A stretch of DNA of 64,000 nt, from the NCBI GenBank assembly GCA_017311185.1, contig JAESUZ010004801.1, positions 124,001 through 188,000 on the forward strand, given 5' to 3'. Positions within the stretch are counted from its first letter, which is position 1; each line of letters begins with the position of its first letter. This document shows, piece after piece, positions 33,661 through 44,980 of this stretch. This DNA comes from Proteles cristata cristata (lineage: Eukaryota > Chordata > Mammalia > Carnivora > Hyaenidae). The notes under the pieces were generated by a model. That model was not told the DNA's origin and made no database searches. It was given only the letters and a program-made list of their open reading frames with translations. The position numbers and the translations under genes were made by a program.

Positions 33661-36059
33661 GTATGTGCAGCTGTTTCTGTGTTTATCAGATGCCAGTAAA
33701 GTGTTATTTTAAAAAAAAGGAATATCATTTCATGTTGGAACTTCAAGTAAAGGCTGAAAAAGTTAAAAAAAAAAAAAGGAGAGAGAAAAGAAATGAGGGA
33801 CTGAAGACGAGAGGGTCAGAAAGAAAGGGGTCTGGTGGGCCCTGGGGTGTGGCCTCCTGCATCTGACTTTGGGACCAGTCCAGCAAGCAGCCTCGGAGCC
33901 CATGCTCTAGCAGGGCCAGGAACCCCTCGCAGGCATTGAGGATCATGGGCGGGCAGGCAGCTGTGAAGCCCACATATGTAAACCTTTGTGTCTTCCTCTG
34001 AGCACAACCGGGTGGGCGAGGACTGACCAGCTTGTCCCAGTTTGCCTGAGACTTTCTCAGACTTTCCACATCCTGGGAATCCCCCCAGTTCTGGGCATAT
34101 GTGGACAGCTGGTCACCCTACTGGCCACTGCCTGAGTCTACTGTCCTGGGTTCTATAGATCCCATTACCTGCTAGTGATGTGTCATGAGGCACCAGGATT
34201 GATGGGCTGGATCAAACACACGGAGTGTACGTAACAGTAACGCCGTGCTGTTTCCTTTCACACTTCTGACTGATGTTTTTCAAGCATTAACTTGTATCTA
34301 AACGAAATAGTTAAGAGTCTGACAAAGGCGTATGGCCCAGTTATTTCTAGAGGGAGTCTAGAAGTTGGGTGTGAAGAACTGGGAGAGGAAGGGGGACCCT
34401 GTCTCTCTGGGGTTCCCCACTCCAGAAGCTACTCTTTGGGGAGGTGTCCTGAAAACCTGCCTTACTTGCTCCAAAGCTGCGATCTCATTCCACAAGAGAC
34501 CTGTCACTTGGGTTCCTAGCTCAGTGAAAGCCGTATGATGCTCTGGAACATCCTCCCCTTGATATTTGTACAGGTTAAATGAGAGTCCACTGACCTGGAA
34601 AGAGCTTAGGCAGAATTTCCTTTCGTGGAAGGGGCTTACAATTTAATCACCCAGTTTGGGAAAGGAGGGAAGGAAGGAAGGCTGGGGGGCGGAGTGGGGG
34701 GGGAAGCAGGTATTATTTTTCTTCATGCAACATTTTACCCTTTCTGTGCAATACTGTCTCATTTTTAAAAAGTTAAAGAAGTGGGAACTAAATAAATAAC
34801 CCATTTAAATATAGGTCATTTGTCAAACTCAAGCTATTTGTGAAAATGTATTTAGGTAGAGTGCTATTCAATTAACTCTCAGCTCCAAAGGTCCATTCTA
34901 TGTTAGCTATATGAAGTGTCCTGCTATTTTGTTTATGCATTCAAGAATATTCTAAATGAAAGTTAATGTGGTGGTATGCATATTACAGCAGTAATTTTTA
35001 TCTGTCATTTTTAAGGATGATGGCTTTGCCAGTTGGGACCATCTATTCTGTGTAAGGTCAAAGAATGAAGTTGGAATTCTGTGAAGGGAAAGTGATGTAT
35101 GACTTTCCGGTAACTTTCTTTCCAGTATCCTTCATTATTTTCTAGACTCATGCCTTTCCCACTCTTCACATGGGAACTGGACTGGAGCCCTCCTTGGGCA
35201 CTGCTTGGGCCTGAATTACTTTCTCTATAATTGAATTCCATGAAGAGAGTTTTCAAGTCCCGAGATGGCAATTAAACACAGCATTAGCAAAGACAGTGCA
35301 ATAATTGGACTGAAATTCCACACAGCCCACATGGGCTTCATGACAGCCAGAACCCTGGTGTGGTTCCTTCTTTGGAAGAACAAAGGTTAGAAAAAGTACC
35401 CCCTGAAAGGAAATGTCATAAACAGATATTCCCAAAGCTGGAAAGTCCCTCTCTGGAGCGATATTGGTATCTGTGTGATAGCTTGTTATAACAGAGAAAG
35501 ATGGCAGCTAGTAAGAGTTAGAAATCACTCTGGTCACTGACGTAATCTTACACTTATCCTGACACTATCTGATGATGTCTTAGTCTCTTCTGTTTTCTTT
35601 TCTATTTACCTACAAGTGGGATCATCGATGATGATCCCTTTGGGATCAGAAAGCTCAAACATTATCTCTTGATGTCACTTAAACATGCCACCAGGGACAC
35701 TGCCCATGAGTGTATTTATGCATGAATGGGTATCAATATAACATCTGGTACTTATATTTTAACAAGTTGTAGATTAGCTGTGAACAATGAACTATATAGG
35801 CATAGCATCAAAATAGGGAAATTACAATCAAGTCTTATCAGTTTTAGGGGCCAACACAGAACAACAACATCACTAACAAATATGGACGTACTCAGTTCTA
35901 CGCTGTTAGATGCACTTTATTAATGAGAATTGCAACATAGTCTTTTCCATAAGCACATCACATACAAAGACAAGACATGGAGGAGTACGGGAGGAGAGCG
36001 AGCTTTAGGAGAAGGGCTTGTAAAATCTTTTAGAAAAAAAATGAAAGCACAAACATAGC

Positions 36060-36585
36060 CACAGTTGCTACCTATGCAGTTGTTTAGTCTGGGTCAGTAA
36101 GTGAAAAGAGCTGTTTAACCCGTGTAATGATGCTGCATAACCACCATGAATCTCAGCAGCATAAAATAATAAGCATTCACTTAGCTCACACGTTTGTGAG
36201 TTGGCTGAGACACTGCTTATCTAGGTTGGGGAAGGTTTGCTAAATAAACTCTACTCCAAATGTCTCTCAGTCTCCCCTGGGGCCAGGAGGCAAGCCTGGG
36301 AATATTCTTCTCATGGTGATGGTTGAAGCACAGAGGGCAAGCCCACATTTCTAGATGCCACTGCACCACATCTGGTGGTAACCTGCCGTTGGCCAAAGCA
36401 ACTCACATGGTCAAGGCCAAAGTCAAAAGGGCAGGAGATAGGTTTCACCTGCCACGAGACCAAAGCAAGTCACACTACCACGCCCAATATCGGTGAAACC
36501 AAGAAGTATTTTCATCCAATGGAAACGAGGGGAGAGGGCATGAATATTTCAAACAATAATCTAAACTACCACAATCCACTGTTAC
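36060..36585 (+). repeat. Probable ancient LTR-type repeat, diverged
   Basis: CATAACCACCATGAATCTCA, GAGTTGGCTGAGACACTGCT and CCAAAGCAAGTCACACTACC recall a common mammalian repeat; family not assigned. Confidence 0.35.
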
Positions 36586-38528
36586 CTAGATAAACAAAAA
36601 CGTGTTGAAAACCTAAACCCTACTCTGGCAACTGAAGCAGTGCTATTATGATCAGCTACATTTGGTCACAATAACAGACACCCTCAAATCTCCAGAGCAC
36701 ACTGAGGCACATTTAGCCGACTGTAGTTTACTGAGGAAACAGCTGGTTTGGGGCTGTATTCCCTGGGGCTGTAGGTCAGCTTCTGCAGCTCTGTTCCAAA
36801 TTGTGGTTCTTTCTCATTCTGAGACCATGCAGAAGGAGCAATACCAGTTTGGGATATGCCATCCTTGTGGCAGAAGGAAAAAGCCAGAGAGCTGTTGGAA
36901 AAGCATGATGCCTTTACAGCTTCTGCTCTGAACTGGCACCTGGCCAATTATGTCTTTTGGGCTATCAAGTCAGATGGCCAAGCCTGACTCAGTGGGGAAG
37001 AATATCTGCTTACCAGGGGCCCTGCTGCCAGTCACACAGCCATGGGAGGGGGGTATAATCCTCTTACAGAGAGGGGTGAATAGCTGGGAACAAAAACATG
37101 GTTTATCACAAATAGTACCACTTCCTGATGAGAAAAGGTCACTGAGCAACAATCCCAGCTCTCCACCAAGTACTTAGTCTACTACTACCAAAGCCTAAGG
37201 CTCTTGAATTCTTGCCCACTTTCTCATCTATTTTGACACACATTCAGTCGTTGTTGATGGCAATGACCATCTCTTCAGACCAGCATTGCTATTCAACGCC
37301 TCGGTCAATCACACACACAGTACTGGTGCATGCCTACTGCATGAGAATGGAAAGTTGGATCGACTGGTAAACTTACTAGGTGTGAGGAAAGAAACAACAC
37401 ACTACAAGTGGCAGGTAGGAAGTAACGTCAGACTGATACCAAAGGAAAATTTAACTGTAACATGTGAGAACCCTGCCCGGCATGGTCAGGGCAGGAAATA
37501 CTTCTATCACTGACACCCTTCCCAGGTCAGAGGATGGCTGTGGATGCCCTGAAAGACATTAGGAGACGTTGCTGTACTATCACTGTACCTGGGCTGTAAC
37601 TACTGTGGTCTTGCCAAGAGTTTGTTTTTTATTTCTCCAAGTGTGCCTTAAACACCGCAAAGGCACCCATGTAAGTGTCTACACTAACTGCCCTCCTGCA
37701 TTGGCTGAGTGCCTCGCGTTCAACATTCAGCCCCTCCGCTGATTCTCTCTATATATACTTTGCTTCTTTCCATTTTCTACATCTCTTCAGCCTCCTAAAA
37801 GTTCCACCCACTTGCCTCATTTGCATTGGCTTTATATTTTTGGACTTTTCTTTTCAATGAATAATAGCTCCACTGTTGGCATATTCAGAGAGCCTGATGT
37901 TCTCATCACCTGTATTTCTACCTTCCAGCTGTGGCTTTAACAAAGTCAGAAGCCAGCTGGGAATTTTAGCAAATGGAAGCCAGAGACCAGAGAGCCAGAG
38001 TTTATTGGCCCATGAGATGAGTAACATTCATGTGAAATATAAAGAGTGGTTATTGGTCAGCCAAACCTCAGAATAATCCACATGGTTGACGTTGGAATGA
38101 AATCCATCATACCTATTTCTTCCCATATCCTCCCTCTATTTACAAAGCCCAGAGGATTGATGTAATCCTAGTGTGTGCTGAATTTAGAATACCTTCTTTG
38201 AAACAGAGCATTGTTTTAAGCTAGGTCTTTTGATTCCTGTAAAATAGACCAAGGTCATCGGTGCCAGCGATGGACCAGGCTGCAGTTTGGAGGTGGCTGA
38301 GGAAGATAGCATAGCTGCCAGGTCTCCTGGGGCCACGGTTCCTCGAGCAGATCCTTTACAGTTCATTCTAGCTTCACTGCAATCAATGATGTGCACTCTT
38401 AGGATGAGGTGGGAATTGGAGAGGTCTTGGAAGATGTGGTAATTTACATGATAATACCTTCTTCCAAAAGTCAAGGGTTACTAAAAAAGGGTTCTGTGGA
38501 AAGAGAAAAGGCTATGATCCTTGGGCAT

Positions 38529-38540
38529 GGGGGGGGGGGG
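38529..38540. repeat. G homopolymer
   Basis: Twelve G in a row after GGGCAT. Confidence 0.9.
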
Positions 38541-39749
38541 TCCTTGAGATTATATCCAGAGAGCAGGGATACCAGTTAAAGCAGCAAAAGGACACAGAAG
38601 GTTTGAAGTGACATGTAAACATCAGGTTTCAAGGTGACCCTGACATTCACATGGGCAATTAGTTCTATTAATTGACAGGGTTACAGAAAAACGATAATAG
38701 GATCCTGCTTTGCTTTTGCCATTGGGGCTCAAGCCAATGCACTCGAGTGCAATTCACTACTGGCCAGTACTTCTGCGTATTGTAAAGATGTGTGTTGTGC
38801 AAGATTATGCTTTATGGGAACATTACCATCTCTGAAATAGAAAATTGTGATTTGGTCTATAATTTCACTGAATTCCTCTATTAGCAAGGGGTTTCAAACT
38901 GAAATGTTCATTCCTTCTCTTTTTTTAAGACAATACTTTGCTTTTCTGCTTATGTTCTACAATTTTAAAAGGCTGGAGATGGATAGGTTCAGTTTGAAGA
39001 CATTTCTTTCAAAACTCAAAGCACCCTTTGAGAAGTGGGTGATTCCAAGACTGAGACCAGAAACTACAAGATGAGCCTGGGAAAATCTCATTGCGCTAAT
39101 GAGCAAAGAAGCATTCTGAAACTTCTAGAATGTGGCAGAGGGAGCACGGAACCAACAAAGATGAGCCTTGTCTGTCCAAAGATGAGCCAATCTGAGCACA
39201 AATCAGGATAATAACCATAATTGAGAAGGGCCAACTCATACACAGTAGTAAAATCCAGATGTTCATAATGAGGCTTAAAAAACCCCCACAACACACAATC
39301 CATTGATTACTTTTGGAGAATGCAGTGAACCAACTCGTTATTTTGAAAACAAAGAATTATACATGTATCCTGCCTTTCCTGTAAGACCTGTATCTCAGAG
39401 TCACCAAATGTTTGATGGGAGAAGTCAGTCTTTATGTAAGTATTCCAGCAATAAATGAAGAGATAATGAAAACGGAAATACTGTTATTTGTGACCTCTGA
39501 TAAATTAATGAATCCAGGCAATGATGATCAGTGGCAGCTAACATCACAAAAAAAGAACCAGGCAGATGTGAGGTATCTCTTAATGGAAATGTACTAAACC
39601 ACTTATAAAGTAGGATTGCCAGAAGTATCAGACCTAAACATAATTAAGCTCTAGATCTACCTACCAGCTGACAGGGAACACAAGAGACAGAGGGCCAGAT
39701 TAAAGGATCCTAAGGATGTAATCAACAAAATTTAGGCTGCAGAAACATA

Positions 39750-39838
39750 GGAAGGAAGGAAGGAAGGAAGGAAGGAAGGAAGGAAGGAAGGAAGGAAGGA
39801 AGGAAGGAAAGAAGGAAGGAAAGAAGGAAGGAAGGGAG
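39750..39838. repeat. (GGAA)n microsatellite
   Basis: About 22 GGAA units, lightly interrupted near the right end. GGAA runs are recognised by ETS-family factors in other contexts; no function is shown here. Confidence 0.97.
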
Positions 39839-40311
39839 AAAATCCTAGCATTCTTTACTGCCAAGGTTGTAAGGTAAAGAAAAGAACAGGAACCTATAGA
39901 TTAAAGGCTTGTAAGCCAATCACAATATGTAATCATCAGAAAATGGTGGTTAGGGCACTAAACTCCTAGAGAAACTCATGTCTGGCTTTAAACCCGACTT
40001 TCAAATGGAGCGCATCTAACTTAAAACCAGAGTTAACATGTTTTGGAAGCCACAGGATCCATCATTCATGATCTTTCCACAAGTGAAACCATGAAGAGCA
40101 TGGCACTACTTCCCTGGTGAAACGTCCCTACAGTGTTCATGAATTCGAAGTGGGTCAGTGGGTCTATGGGCATGGCGTTGAACTGGACCCCACCGGATGT
40201 GTAGGAGTAGCTGCTTCTGGGGATCATCCTGTGACCTCTTAGCAGTACACACGATAACACACCACATGCCTAGTCAAGTGGCGTTTTCTTCTGGAAGCCA
40301 TCAGCACAAAC

Positions 40312-40334
40312 TGGTGGTGGTGGTGGTGGTGGTG
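40312..40334. repeat. (GGT)n trinucleotide repeat
   Basis: Seven to eight GGT units. Confidence 0.92.
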
Positions 40335-40860
40335 TTTTTTAACCTTGATGTAGAGCTTACATATGCTTAGCACTGGGACTACGTGTGCAATGTCTTCAGG
40401 ATGATGCTGAGCAAGGAGCAAGAACATTTATTTGACTATTAAAACTGAATGCAGATTATCATACATTTGATCCTGTTATGAAGACCAAAGCTAATGGGAT
40501 GGGAGCAAGGTACGAAGGCAGCGGGGTATTTTTTCCATAAAAGGAATACACAGCCCAAATGTGCTCAGAAACAAGGATCGCTCGCCTTAATGGTTAAAAC
40601 AGATCATGTTTTTTCTTCACCACACAATGTATGATCTATAAACCCCAAGGTGCATCACCGTAATCCAGTGACAACCAATCAATTGAAACCTTCGTAAACA
40701 CAGATGTTCCTGCTTGCCGCTGAATATAAGAGTGAAGGAAAAAGGCAGAAATCTAAATATCTCCAACCAAGTTCTGGAGGCTGGGGGAGGTGATGATAAA
40801 ATGAACATAGCCTGTTTTCTATTAGAATGTTCTATCAAAACCAACCGAGTGCTACCAAAA

Positions 40861-40868
<8 letters not shown>

Positions 40869-40898
<30 letters not shown>
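40869..40898. repeat. (AT)n microsatellite
   Basis: About 15 AT units following an A run. Confidence 0.95.
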
Positions 40899-40900
<2 letters not shown>

Positions 40901-41428
40901 TAATATTCTTCAAGGCTTATATCAAAGATTTGTATTTTCCAAAAATTCTTCTCTCATATCCCTTTTATAAGAATTCCTTTGTTATTCACTCAGTCTCTGC
41001 AGTTAAGTATTGCCACATCTTTTTATATATTATTCTCTAATTATTCAAGTGTCACTTCAAATTATCTGTATGTCCTCAGAGAAGTATCAAATCTTCCAGA
41101 AAGCAAAGAATAAGCTTTAGTCCCCACCATTTCTCTTAGTTTAATGACACAGAGGCACCCCAAAAGCCTTTACTGGACAAAGGAAGAAGAAAAAGAAGGG
41201 AGGAAGGAAACGAGGGAGGGAGAGAGGGGGCGGTAGACCAGCCAGCATGTGTTAAGTCAAAAGGCTGAATATTACATTCTTGCTCCAGCTCTGATTTGAA
41301 GAAATAGTATTTCCAAGACTAAATTTAAAGACAAGTCTTTTGACTACACTGAATGTCAAGGAAAGATTTATAGTTTTTGTGCAATTAAGATGAATGAATG
41401 TTTTCATAGCATGGGGTCCACAGTAGGA

Positions 41429-41471
41429 GAAAACAAATACAGAAGTTAGGGAAGCTCAAGTTCAGCTCCAA
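41429..41471. repeat. 43-base copy of the exon 4 splice-acceptor tract
   Basis: Matches 42897-42939 with a single mismatch. On the gene's sense strand it is the pyrimidine-rich end of intron 3, but here no AG follows directly (TCCTACTG in place of TTCAG). It lies 277 bases downstream of exon 5. Confidence 0.93.
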
Positions 41472-41747
41472 AATTACTACTTTAAATTTAAGTAGTTACT
41501 TAAAATAATTTAAGTAACAAGGTGCAACTATGAAATTATGGACTAAGCGGCCAGTTGAGCTCAACTATAAGGTCACAGCTCTTCCTCGTGTGTCTTCTTT
41601 AGTGCACCTTGTCATTCTTTCCAAGGTGGGTTTTTTTTTCTGTTTTTAAAGCCAAACTAAAAATGATTTAGTCAGATGTTTGATAATAAGAGACAAATTC
41701 ATTCACTGACTTTAAAAATATTTGTTACTAGTAATAAATGAAATTAC

Positions 41748-41865
41748 CTCTGAGTAATTTGGTGAGAGATATTTCCCATTGCATTTGGCAATGTTCCTCA
41801 GAATTTTTAATGCTTTATCTCCTTTCTTCCGAGTAATCAGCCAGCGAGGAGATTCAGGAACGACC
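41748..41865 (-). CDS. SLC22A3: SLC22A3 exon 5 (PESPRW motif, cytoplasmic loop)
   Basis: This 118-base exon has one base finishing Trp, then 39 codons: [39 protein letters not shown]. The acceptor is TTGCCAG, the donor GTAATT, and intron 5 is phase 0. It carries the PESPRWL signature that follows TM6 in SLC22 and sugar-porter-type carriers, and the basic start of the large intracellular loop, a known site of phosphoregulation in the family. Differences from remembered human OCT3 are small (ALKILRN versus ALQILRR, SPNYSE versus SSNYSE). Confidence 0.97.
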
Positions 41866-42721
41866 CTGGCAAGAAGAAAACTTTCTTGAATTATGTCGAG
41901 GAATTTCAAAACCTTAAAAGTCAACAATTTCACTTTCCCTCTTAATATAGATCTCGCAATTAGATACAACTTTAGGAGACAGAATTTAGAATATGCTTTT
42001 TGAAACATAGATTATCTTGGAACGTGTATAATGGAAGGGGAAAATGCTCACTTGATAATTGGATCATTGGTCATAATAAGAATAATCAGCATTACATTAT
42101 TCTTGTAAGACGAGGCTATCCTAGAATACAGTGTCCTCAGTTACACACAGTAAAAGAACTGGGATTTAAGGGGCATTTAGGAATGTATGTAAACTGATCT
42201 CCCCATATATTAAAATTAAATTAGAGAAATGATCAAAATGTATTGACTTCAGTAAGAGTCAAATGCATACACCTGTAGCTCTCTGATAACTTAATTTTCT
42301 GATGTTCTCAACATGTTCTTACTCCTCAGAGGATTCCTGAATAATATTAATTTGCTTAACAGAACATACATAGAAACAAAAGCAATTTTGTTGCATTTAA
42401 TTTGCATGTTAAAATATCGGCAGATACTGTTCATTACTTTACAGTGTTCGTGAAGATATTACAAAATAACAAAACATAACCAATACTCTAGAGTTTTGTG
42501 TTTTGGTACTTTATTAATCTATTTTAATGAGAACTACTAGTCAATTCATGAATAGTCTCTATACATTCTCAAACACTCTAGAAATTCTCAAAGCCCACAG
42601 CCACTCTGGGGATCTTAGAAAATCTCCTTAATTACTTTCATTTCCCTGTTGGTTTAGAAAGTGCAGATTCTACATTTCTGTGCGATAAGAACAAATTCAA
42701 TAATGACCAAAACCACTTTAC
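41866..42721 (-). other. SLC22A3: SLC22A3 intron 4
   Basis: 856 bases, phase 2. AT-rich, with no recognised repeat or element. Confidence 0.9.
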
Positions 42722-42890
42722 CAGTAATAAAGGAGGAAGAGAAAGCTGGGCAGCGTTATGGCTAGCTGAATCCCTTGCCAGCTGGGGATAAAGTAGGCAA
42801 TTCCGGGGAGAATTATGATTCCAAGGGTGAAGAACATTTGGACTACTATCCCCACAATTCTCCTTTGCTTTGAACCTACTATTTCTGTTA
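42722..42890 (-). CDS. SLC22A3: SLC22A3 exon 4 (TM5-TM6)
   Basis: This 169-base exon has two bases finishing a Val codon, 55 codons from [20 protein letters not shown] through [20 protein letters not shown] to FLFLLYY, and two bases of Trp. The acceptor is CCTTCAG and the donor GTAAAG. It encodes TM5 and TM6 of the N-terminal six-helix bundle. The pyrimidine tract of its acceptor lies inside a 43-base segment (42897-42939) that also occurs, with one mismatch, at 41429-41471 in intron 5. Confidence 0.97.
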
Positions 42891-42896
42891 CTGAAG

Positions 42897-42939
42897 GAAA
42901 ACAAACACAGAAGTTAGGGAAGCTCAAGTTCAGCTCCAA
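42897..42939 (-). promoter_or_regulatory. SLC22A3: Pyrimidine tract and 3' splice region of intron 3
   Basis: On the minus strand this segment reads CTTCCCTAACTTCTG then TTTGTTTTC, ending six bases before exon 4 at CCTTCAG. CCCTAAC is a plausible branch-point-like motif. It is duplicated at 41429-41471. Confidence 0.7.
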
Positions 42940-43005
42940 TATAAACACACAGAGACGTTACATCTGTCATATCCATCGGCATTGTTAGAACACTACAGAA
43001 TTCTT

Positions 43006-43218
43006 TTTTTTAATTTTTTTTTAAATTTTGTTTATTTATGAGAGAGAGACAGCATGAGCGGGGGAGGGACAGAGAGCAAGGGAGACACAGGATCTGAAGC
43101 AGGCTCCAGGCTCTGAACTGTCAGCACAGAGCCTGACGCAGGGCTTGAACTCACAAACCATGAGATCATGACCGAAGTCGATGCTTAACCAACTGAGCCA
43201 CCCAGGCACCCCACCATC
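43006..43218 (-). mobile_element. CAN SINE, minus orientation
   Basis: Exact target duplication ACAGAATTCTT at 42995-43005 and 43219-43229. It lies about 115 bases upstream of exon 4 in transcript order. Confidence 0.94.
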
Positions 43219-43605
43219 ACAGAATTCTTAAAGACACTAAAACTTCCATGCGTGCTGGAGCTGCATTTTCTGGTCACTCTCTTCTCTGCCAGTTATTGGC
43301 AAGCACTGGCCACACCGACCTTACACACACAGCCCAGCACTCTTCTGGGTGTACAAAAAATATATCTGTTGATTTAGGAAGGCTTAAATGATGAATATTT
43401 TATCAATACAGAAATAAAATACACTGGCTAGATTTCTACCACAGTATCTCTAAAGATTTGCATATCATATTAGGAGATTCTTTATAAGCATTAGACTCTA
43501 CAAATGAAGTTTTTCAAGATCACAAGAGAGTGTCTACTAAATAATAGTTCTCTTGGCAGGGTCGGACTTTCCATTTGTGTGATATCTCTTTAAAAATCAC
43601 AGGGA

Positions 43606-43829
43606 GGGGCGCCTGAGTGGCTTAGTCGGTTGAGCGTCCAACTTTCGCTCAGGTCATGATCTCGTGGTTCGTGGGTTCGAGACCCGCGTCGGGCTCTGTG
43701 CTGACTGCCAGCTCAGAGCCTGGAGCCTGTTTCAGTCTGTGACTCCCTCTCTCTCTGACCCTCCCCTGCTCACGCTGTCTCTCTCTCTCCTAGAAATAAA
43801 TAAAACATTTTAAAAAAATAAAAAAATAA
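43606..43829 (+). mobile_element. CAN SINE
   Basis: Head GGGGCGCCTGAGTGGCTTAG, B box GGTTCGAGACCC, A-rich tail. Close to the felid consensus; the target duplication is not clear. Confidence 0.93.
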
Positions 43830-44825
43830 ACATCGCATGGGGAATCTTATTGCTGGCATCCTTCTCTGTCCAAACGAACCCATTTCTCTCTGTCATTAAT
43901 TCTATTCCGATCATCTTGGGATTTGCTACCTTGGCTGTGCCCTAAGATCGCAGCTTTGAAAATCCACCTAGACTCAGATCTCCTTAGAAATGCTTTATAT
44001 TCCATATCCCTTCTGCCCCAGCCAGCGACAGGCAACTTCCTGGCACTCTTTCTCCTTCCCTGCCCATACAAAGATCTTCAAAAGGTCCTCAAGGTGGGCA
44101 CTGCTTGGGGAAGGATTATCTAGCAGTAATGGAAGGGTCTAGAAGCCTAGAGATCTGGAGCAATAATCTAAAAGGAGCTTTTGCCTCTCCCTGGTCACGA
44201 ATCCACCATGACCCTTAAGGAGGTGACTGGTCCTGGACCACTGGCAACAGAGCCCAAGGAGCATCCAGGACTTTTCCCAGTAAAATGAGCAAACAGCAAA
44301 GAGAAGTTTTTCTTTCTTTCATACCCAGAATGTCAAAGTTTCTAGTTATGGAAGAGAGCAAAGGTTCACAAATAAACGTCTTGTTTTTAGGTCCTACCTC
44401 CTTCACAGTAAAAAGTTCTCCACTTGTACAAAAGGCATAGAATTAAGAGAGAATTATTTGAGAACGCAGGGTGTCGTCTCAAACTACATCACAGAAATGC
44501 ACAGAGACTATTTTAAAGATGTTTCAAAGAACTGCTTAAATTTTTATAAAAATCAGTCTCCGAGAGAGCAAACAATAACTTGTGATAACAGTATGGCAGT
44601 GCTAGGAAGTGGTTGACCCCTCTATTTTGCGATATTCCATATTTGGCAAGGTGGCATTTTGCCAGAGTCAGAGGCTCACCCCGGCAACCGTCCTATCTGC
44701 AGAAATCATTGCTGGGGGAGCCGCGGAGCCTCGTCATACAACCCCGAGGAAGGCTCACTGGCTGGCACCTCCCGGACATCTGACCCTGGCTGTCAAAGAG
44801 ACATGGAGGTGTAGTAAGGTCTTAC

Positions 44826-44980
44826 CAATCACGTAGCAAGTCATCCATGTCCCCTTTCCAAACACACCTTGCAGGAAGCGGAAGATCACAAACACAGGGA
44901 AATTTGGTGCAAAGGCCACCACCACACCGGTGACGCCAACACCAAAACAGGATATCAGGTAAATGACTATTCTGCCGTAC
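44826..44980 (-). CDS. SLC22A3: SLC22A3 exon 3 (TM3-TM4)
   Basis: This 155-base exon has one base finishing Arg of the DRYGR loop, then 51 codons from [20 protein letters not shown] through [15 protein letters not shown] to GTWMTCYVI, and one base of Val. The acceptor is CAAAAAG and the donor GTAAG. It covers TM3 and TM4, which line the translocation path. The acceptor core is a purine-rich CAAAAAG, weaker-looking than its neighbours. Confidence 0.96.

Larger units (their letters stand above)
13449..41747 (-). other. SLC22A3: SLC22A3 intron 5 (28.3 kb)
   Basis: The largest complete intron here, phase 0. It holds four or more L1 tails, about ten SINEs, TTCC and GGAA microsatellites, a CpG-rich island (25160-25660), MIR, hAT-like and other old repeats. 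Stretches with no repeat that I can recognise include about 30535-33295, 33661-36060 and 36600-39745; these are the places to look for regulatory elements. Confidence 0.9.
42891..44825 (-). other. SLC22A3: SLC22A3 intron 3
   Basis: 1.9 kb, phase 1. Contains two SINEs in opposite orientation (43006-43218 minus, 43606-43829 plus). From 43830 to 44825 I see nothing recognisable. Confidence 0.9.
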
